From assembly GCA_945913025.1 (NCBI GenBank), contig CAMECJ010000002.1, positions 62,001 to 126,000 on the forward strand: DNA of 64,000 bases, given 5' to 3'. Positions within the stretch are counted from its first letter, which is position 1, and each line of letters begins with the position of its first letter. Positions 60,239-64,000 of this stretch are shown here, piece by piece. The DNA is from an uncultured Elusimicrobia bacterium (GTDB taxonomy: Bacteria; Elusimicrobiota; Elusimicrobia; Elusimicrobiales; Elusimicrobiaceae). Under the pieces are notes generated by a model, which saw only the letters and a program-made list of their open reading frames with translations, searched no databases and was not told the DNA's origin. The translations under genes were made by a program, and so were the position numbers.

Positions 60239-60796
60239 ATGTTTGTACAAAATCAAGCCGAAGAACTGATTAAAGCCGTTACATACGTCAAAGAACACTT
60301 GGCGGATAAAGTAGAACAACTGGCCGACGAAGTAATCAAAGCGTTCAAAAACGGAAATAAAGTGATTTTAATGGGGAACGGCGGCAGCGCGGGCGACGCG
60401 CAGCACATTGCCGCGGAATTTGTGGGCCGCTTTAAAAAAGAACGCCCTTCCCTGCCGGCGTTGGCGTTAAATACCAACACCTCCACGATTACCGCTATCG
60501 GCAACGATTACTCGTATGATGTAGTTTTTTCACGCCAGATTGACGGTTTTGCCAAGGAAGGGGACGTTGTCATCGGTATTTCCACTTCCGGCAACAGCAA
60601 AAACGTATACCTCGCTTTGGCGCTTGCCAAACGTAAAGGCTGCGTGACGGCCGGATTTTTGGGCAAAGACGGCGGAATCATTAAAGAAGTATGCGATATC
60701 CCCCTTACCGTAGCCGTAAAAGACACGCCGCACATTCAGGCCTGCCACATTTTTATGGGCCATTGTATGTGCGACTTGGTGGATCAGGCGTATTAA
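60239..60796 (+). CDS. gmhA: Phosphoheptose isomerase (SIS domain)
   Basis: A 185-residue SIS-domain enzyme: ILMGNGGSAGDAQHIAAEFV (phosphosugar loop, near 43-62), RFKKERPSLPALALNTNTST and GISTSGNSKNVYLALALAKR. The family converts sedoheptulose 7-phosphate to D-glycero-D-manno-heptose 7-phosphate for LPS core or S-layer glycan. GAGG lies before the ATG at 60239; a GTG two codons earlier is in the same frame. No hldE or waa genes are near; rpiB follows one base later. Confidence 0.93.
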   Translation: MFVQNQAEELIKAVTYVKEHLADKVEQLADEVIKAFKNGNKVILMGNGGSAGDAQHIAAEFVGRFKKERPSLPALALNTNTSTITAIGNDYSYDVVFSRQIDGFAKEGDVVIGISTSGNSKNVYLALALAKRKGCVTAGFLGKDGGIIKEVCDIPLTVAVKDTPHIQACHIFMGHCMCDLVDQAY

Positions 60797-60797
60797 T

Positions 60798-61250
60798 ATG
60801 AAAATAGCCGTCGGATGCGATCACGCGGGTTTCCCGCTTAAAGAAACCGTTATCAACCAAATAAAACGTTTGGGGCACGAGGTTATTGACTGCGGGACGT
60901 TTTCCTGCGAACGGGCCGACTACCCCGACTATGCCGATAAAGCGGCCAAGTTGGTTGCCGCGGGTGAAGCCGATCGCGCTATTTTAATCTGCGGCAGCGG
61001 CGTAGGCGTTTGCGTAACAGCGAATAAAACAAAAGGCATACGCGCCTGCGTCTGCCACGACGCGTACAGCGCCAAACAAGCCGTGGAACACGACGCGCTG
61101 AACGTACTGTGTTTGGGTGCGCGGATTATCGGCACCGCCGTAGCCAAGGAGCTGACGGAACGATTTTTAAATGCGTCTTTTTTGACAGGCACCCGCCACG
61201 AAGGACGCTTAAACAAAGTAAAAGCGATTGAAGAAGCAAATTTTAAATAA
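60798..61250 (+). CDS. rpiB: Ribose 5-phosphate isomerase B
   Basis: A 150-residue RpiB: KIAVGCDHAGFPLKETVINQ, DYPDYADKAAKLVAAGEADR, and LICGSGVGVCVTANKTKGIR with the catalytic Cys (near 72) and the anion-hole residues. It interconverts ribose and ribulose 5-phosphates. One base after gmhA and 37 bases before pgi, forming a three-gene sugar-phosphate isomerase cluster. Confidence 0.95.
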   Translation: MKIAVGCDHAGFPLKETVINQIKRLGHEVIDCGTFSCERADYPDYADKAAKLVAAGEADRAILICGSGVGVCVTANKTKGIRACVCHDAYSAKQAVEHDALNVLCLGARIIGTAVAKELTERFLNASFLTGTRHEGRLNKVKAIEEANFK

Positions 61251-61287
61251 GGCCCCAGCGGTCTTTATAAAAAGGATGAAGAAACGT

Positions 61288-62952
61288 ATGAATACACAAG
61301 CAACACCTATGGCCGAAGGAATTATCCGTGAAGGCGAAATTAAACTGGAAGGACTGGAATTTAATACCAAATTCTGGGCCAAGGATCCCACTCTCTGGAA
61401 ACACGATAAAGAACACATTGAATTTATCCCTAAATTTCTAGGCTGGCAAAAAGTGTACGATTGGACGCTGAAACATCTTGATGAAGTACAAACTTTTGCA
61501 AATGACGTAAAACAAAATTTCAAACATTGTGTGATTATGGGCATGGGCGGATCTTCGCTCGCCCCCGAAGTATTCCGCAGCGTATTCGGCAAACAGGAAG
61601 GCTGGCCGGAACTCATCGTGCTTGACACCACCAACCCCGACTGGGTCGCCTCTGCGCGCGAACGCATTAATCCGGCGGAAACCCTGTTTATCTTCGCCAG
61701 CAAATCCGGCGGCACGGTAGAACCGTCCTCCCAGTTTGCGTATTTTATGGACGAAGTAAAAAAATCCGGCATAAAAGAAGCGGGCCAAAACTTCGCCGCC
61801 ATTACTGACCCGGGCACCGGACTGGAAACGCTGGCTAAAAAACACAATTTCCGCAAAATCTTCTTAAATCCGGCCGACATCGGCGGACGCTTTTCCGCAC
61901 TGTCGCTGTTCGGTATCGTACCCGCCGCCGTTATGGGGGTGGATGTAAAGAAAATTCTGACGATTGCCCAAGAACAAGCCGCCACCTTCGCGCCGGAAGC
62001 CCCGATTAAAGACAACGCCGCCGTAAAACTCGGCGCGTTTATGGGCGCCTGCAACGTCAACCATTCAAAAGATAAACTGACACTTTTAACCCCTTCCGAT
62101 TTTGCCACGTTCGGTTTATGGGCGGAACAGCTGGTAGCTGAATCCACCGGTAAAGAAGGCAAAGGTATCGTTCCCGTGGCAGGCGAACCGCTTCGCAAAA
62201 ATTTCGACTACCGCGAGGACCGCTTCTTCGTGCACCTTTCTACCGGAAGCGAGGACGACAAACGCGTCAGCGCCGTTTCCGACGATTTGGCCAAACGCGG
62301 TTACCCCGTAATGACGATTGAACTGCCTAATACCTACTACTTGGGCGCGATGTTCCTCTTGTGGGAAATTGCCACCGCCGCCGCAGGAGCCATCTTGAGC
62401 ATTGACCCCTTCGACCAACCCAACGTACAGGAAGCTAAAACACTGGCCAAAAACATTTTAGCCGAACTCAGCGCGGGCAAAATTCCTGCTGAAATCAACG
62501 CTCCCCTGCTCGTTTCCAAAGATATCGCGGGAGACGTGAAACTGAGTACGCTGGCGCAAGATTTATATTCCATTTTGGAAAGCAACGATTATGTAGCTGT
62601 ACTGCCTTATTTGAACCCGTCTAAAGACGTGGACGAAGCGGTACTCGCCCTGCGCGATAAAATTATGGAACGCACCAAACGCGCCGTTTTGTTCGGTTAT
62701 GGTCCGCGGTATTTACACTCTACCGGCCAGCTCCATAAAGGGGACGGCAACAACGGCGTATTTTTGATTTTATCCGCCGACCCGAAAAACGACGTCAAAA
62801 TTCCGGGGCAGAATTACACGTTCGGCCAACTCTGCAACGCGCAGGCTCTGGGCGATTTTCAGGCGCTGGAATCCAAGGGCCGCCGCGTCATTAAAGTACA
62901 CTTGGCGCAGCCTGTGGCGGAAGGAATTAAAAAAATCAGCGACCAGTTCTAA
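61288..62952 (+). CDS. pgi: Glucose-6-phosphate isomerase (long form, as in transaldolase-PGI fusions)
   Basis: A 554-residue protein with two SIS domains: CVIMGMGGSSLAPEVFRSVF (near 75-95), IFASKSGGTVEPSSQFAYFM and, in the second domain, GYPVMTIELPNTYYLGAMFL and ALFGYGP-like RAVLFGYGPRYLHSTGQLHK. The sequence is closer to the C-terminal part of bifunctional transaldolase/PGI proteins than to classical PGI; no transaldolase domain is present here. The start at 61288 follows AAGGA at 11 bases; an ATG 12 bases earlier is less well placed. Confidence 0.88.
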   Translation: MNTQATPMAEGIIREGEIKLEGLEFNTKFWAKDPTLWKHDKEHIEFIPKFLGWQKVYDWTLKHLDEVQTFANDVKQNFKHCVIMGMGGSSLAPEVFRSVFGKQEGWPELIVLDTTNPDWVASARERINPAETLFIFASKSGGTVEPSSQFAYFMDEVKKSGIKEAGQNFAAITDPGTGLETLAKKHNFRKIFLNPADIGGRFSALSLFGIVPAAVMGVDVKKILTIAQEQAATFAPEAPIKDNAAVKLGAFMGACNVNHSKDKLTLLTPSDFATFGLWAEQLVAESTGKEGKGIVPVAGEPLRKNFDYREDRFFVHLSTGSEDDKRVSAVSDDLAKRGYPVMTIELPNTYYLGAMFLLWEIATAAAGAILSIDPFDQPNVQEAKTLAKNILAELSAGKIPAEINAPLLVSKDIAGDVKLSTLAQDLYSILESNDYVAVLPYLNPSKDVDEAVLALRDKIMERTKRAVLFGYGPRYLHSTGQLHKGDGNNGVFLILSADPKNDVKIPGQNYTFGQLCNAQALGDFQALESKGRRVIKVHLAQPVAEGIKKISDQF

Positions 62953-62964
62953 CCTTGCCATCTT

Positions 62965-63000
62965 AAAAGGGCGGTCCGCTTTTTACGGCCGCCCTTTTTA
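62965..63000 (+). terminator. Terminator of the gmhA-rpiB-pgi cluster
   Basis: AAAAGGGCGG, loop region, CCGCCCTTTTTATTT, ending ten bases before the miaB ATG. Confidence 0.85.
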
Positions 63001-63009
63001 TTTATCACT

Positions 63010-64000
63010 ATGAAAAAAGTTTTTATTCAAACCTACGGCTGCCAAATGAATATCGCCGATTCGGAAGAAATGTTCGCCCATCTCGCCGCGCGCGGGATGA
63101 CGCATACCGACAATTTGGACGAAGCCGATGTGGTACTTATCAACACCTGCACCGTGCGCGACCACGCCGAACACCGCGCCGTTTCGTTTTTGGGCAGACT
63201 GGGCGCGTGGAAAAGGGAAAAATCCGGACGCCGTGTAATTTTTGCCGGCTGCGCCGCACAGCGTTTGGGGGAAAAATTAAAAAAACATTACCCCTTTTTA
63301 GATATTCTTTCCGGCGCCAAAAACATTGAAAACTTTGGCGACACGCTGGACAACAGCGGCCTTTTTCCCGCCGAGTCCCCCCAAGGCGAACTTCTCAAAC
63401 CGAATTTGACGGGATACGTCACCATTATGCGCGGGTGCAATTTTGCGTGCACCTACTGCATTGTTCCCACGGTGCGCGGCCCCATTAAATGTTTGCCGCA
63501 GGACGAAATTTTGGAAGCCGTCCGCCGAAAAACCGCCCAAGGCGCCAAAGAAATTATGCTGTTGGGGCAAACCGTCAACGCTTATACCGACGGGAACACC
63601 TCATTTGCCGACCTGTTAAACCGCGTAAGCGAAGTTTCGGGTGTACAGCGCGTGCGCTTTACCAGCCCGCACCCCATTTATTTTACGCCCGCGTTTTTGG
63701 AAGCCGTCAAAAGCAATCCCAAAATTGCCCGTCACGTACATCTGCCCGCCCAAAGCGGTTCTTCCAAAGTATTAGCCGAAATGAAACGCGGCTATACGCG
63801 CGAAACGCTTTTGGAAAAAATACGGGCGTTAAAGGAAATCGGTATGAACATCTCCACCGATTTGATTGTCGGGTTTCCGACGGAAACGGAAGCGGACTTC
63901 GATCAAACCTTGACGCTTGTGGAAGAAGCGGGGTTTTCCGCCGCGTTTTGTTACAAATACTCCCCCCGCGAAGGTACGCCGGCGGCCAAGATGACACTCC
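63010..64000 (+). CDS. miaB: tRNA-2-methylthio-N6-dimethylallyladenosine synthase (cut by the window end)
   Basis: The N-terminal 330 residues of a methylthiotransferase: first cluster Cys residues in FIQTYGCQMNIADSEEM, INTCTVRDHAEHRA and FAGCAAQRLGE; then the radical SAM motif MRGCNFACTYCIVPTVRGPI (C-x3-C-x2-C, near 145-152), and LLGQTVNAYT. The sequence RGPI and SAM-domain pattern fit MiaB rather than MtaB or RimO, but the C-terminal TRAM domain is beyond the window. No ribosome binding site precedes the ATG, which lies just after a terminator; initiation could be leaderless. Confidence 0.9.
   Translation, partial: MKKVFIQTYGCQMNIADSEEMFAHLAARGMTHTDNLDEADVVLINTCTVRDHAEHRAVSFLGRLGAWKREKSGRRVIFAGCAAQRLGEKLKKHYPFLDILSGAKNIENFGDTLDNSGLFPAESPQGELLKPNLTGYVTIMRGCNFACTYCIVPTVRGPIKCLPQDEILEAVRRKTAQGAKEIMLLGQTVNAYTDGNTSFADLLNRVSEVSGVQRVRFTSPHPIYFTPAFLEAVKSNPKIARHVHLPAQSGSSKVLAEMKRGYTRETLLEKIRALKEIGMNISTDLIVGFPTETEADFDQTLTLVEEAGFSAAFCYKYSPREGTPAAKMTL

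Overview
The window looks like chromosomal DNA of an anaerobic, probably gut-associated bacterium of the phylum Elusimicrobiota (Elusimicrobium-like). This is inferred from the gene set (LL-diaminopimelate aminotransferase route to lysine, NifU-like/GGGtGRT Fe-S pair, Etf plus acyl-CoA dehydrogenase, ATP-type PEP carboxykinase, complete Bat operon) and above all from seven scattered, solitary type IV pilin-like genes. No 16S rRNA gene is present, so the phylum call is not proven.

Layout. 1-3812 (minus): Fe-S scaffold pair, a pilin, dapF-dapL. 3829-4467: six 101-bp tandem repeats. 4485-6100: GIY-YIG protein, nitroreductase, broken IS200-type element. 6107-7809 (minus): tRNA-Lys, tRNA-Leu, trigger factor. 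7952-9814: secreted DUF885 protein without its metal site. 9887-11630: pilin plus repeat-rich non-coding DNA. 11631-18057 (minus): etfA, etfB, acyl-CoA dehydrogenase, glycosyltransferase, SpoIID-like protein. 18382-31569: radical SAM protein, PTS IIBC with carbonic anhydrase, pilin, SWIB protein, pckA, aminotransferase, a large unknown secreted protein, Mrp ATPase and a DUF2157/DUF4401/GDYXXLXY cluster. 31623-35801: hydrolase, tRNA-Ser, pilin, wreck of a restriction-modification system, CDF transporter. 35888-44867 (plus): fmt-PASTA-rpe, rpsP-khpA-trmD-rplS, DUF192-M20 peptidase, metK, C_GCAxxG_C_C and DJ-1 proteins. 44940-49777: three pilin-like genes (one very large, Cys-rich and frameshifted) and tgt. 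50323-51861: HxlR/cupin pair and YrbL-like protein. 52086-60220: moxR-DUF58-bat operon. 60239-64000: gmhA, rpiB, pgi, miaB (cut by the window end).

The most unusual system is the dispersed pilin set. Five pilin genes have a promoter whose -35/-10 spacer is filled by a T11-T13 run, a layout expected for phase variation by slippage. Three of the same genes carry palindromic repeats inside the prepilin leader, in frame, between two copies of the conserved GGTTTTAC codons, so the extra residues would be removed when the leader is cleaved. The same palindromes form the 101-bp array. A second general theme is that about ten genes have a -10 hexamer exactly 6-7 bases before the ATG and no ribosome binding site, which suggests common leaderless mRNAs.
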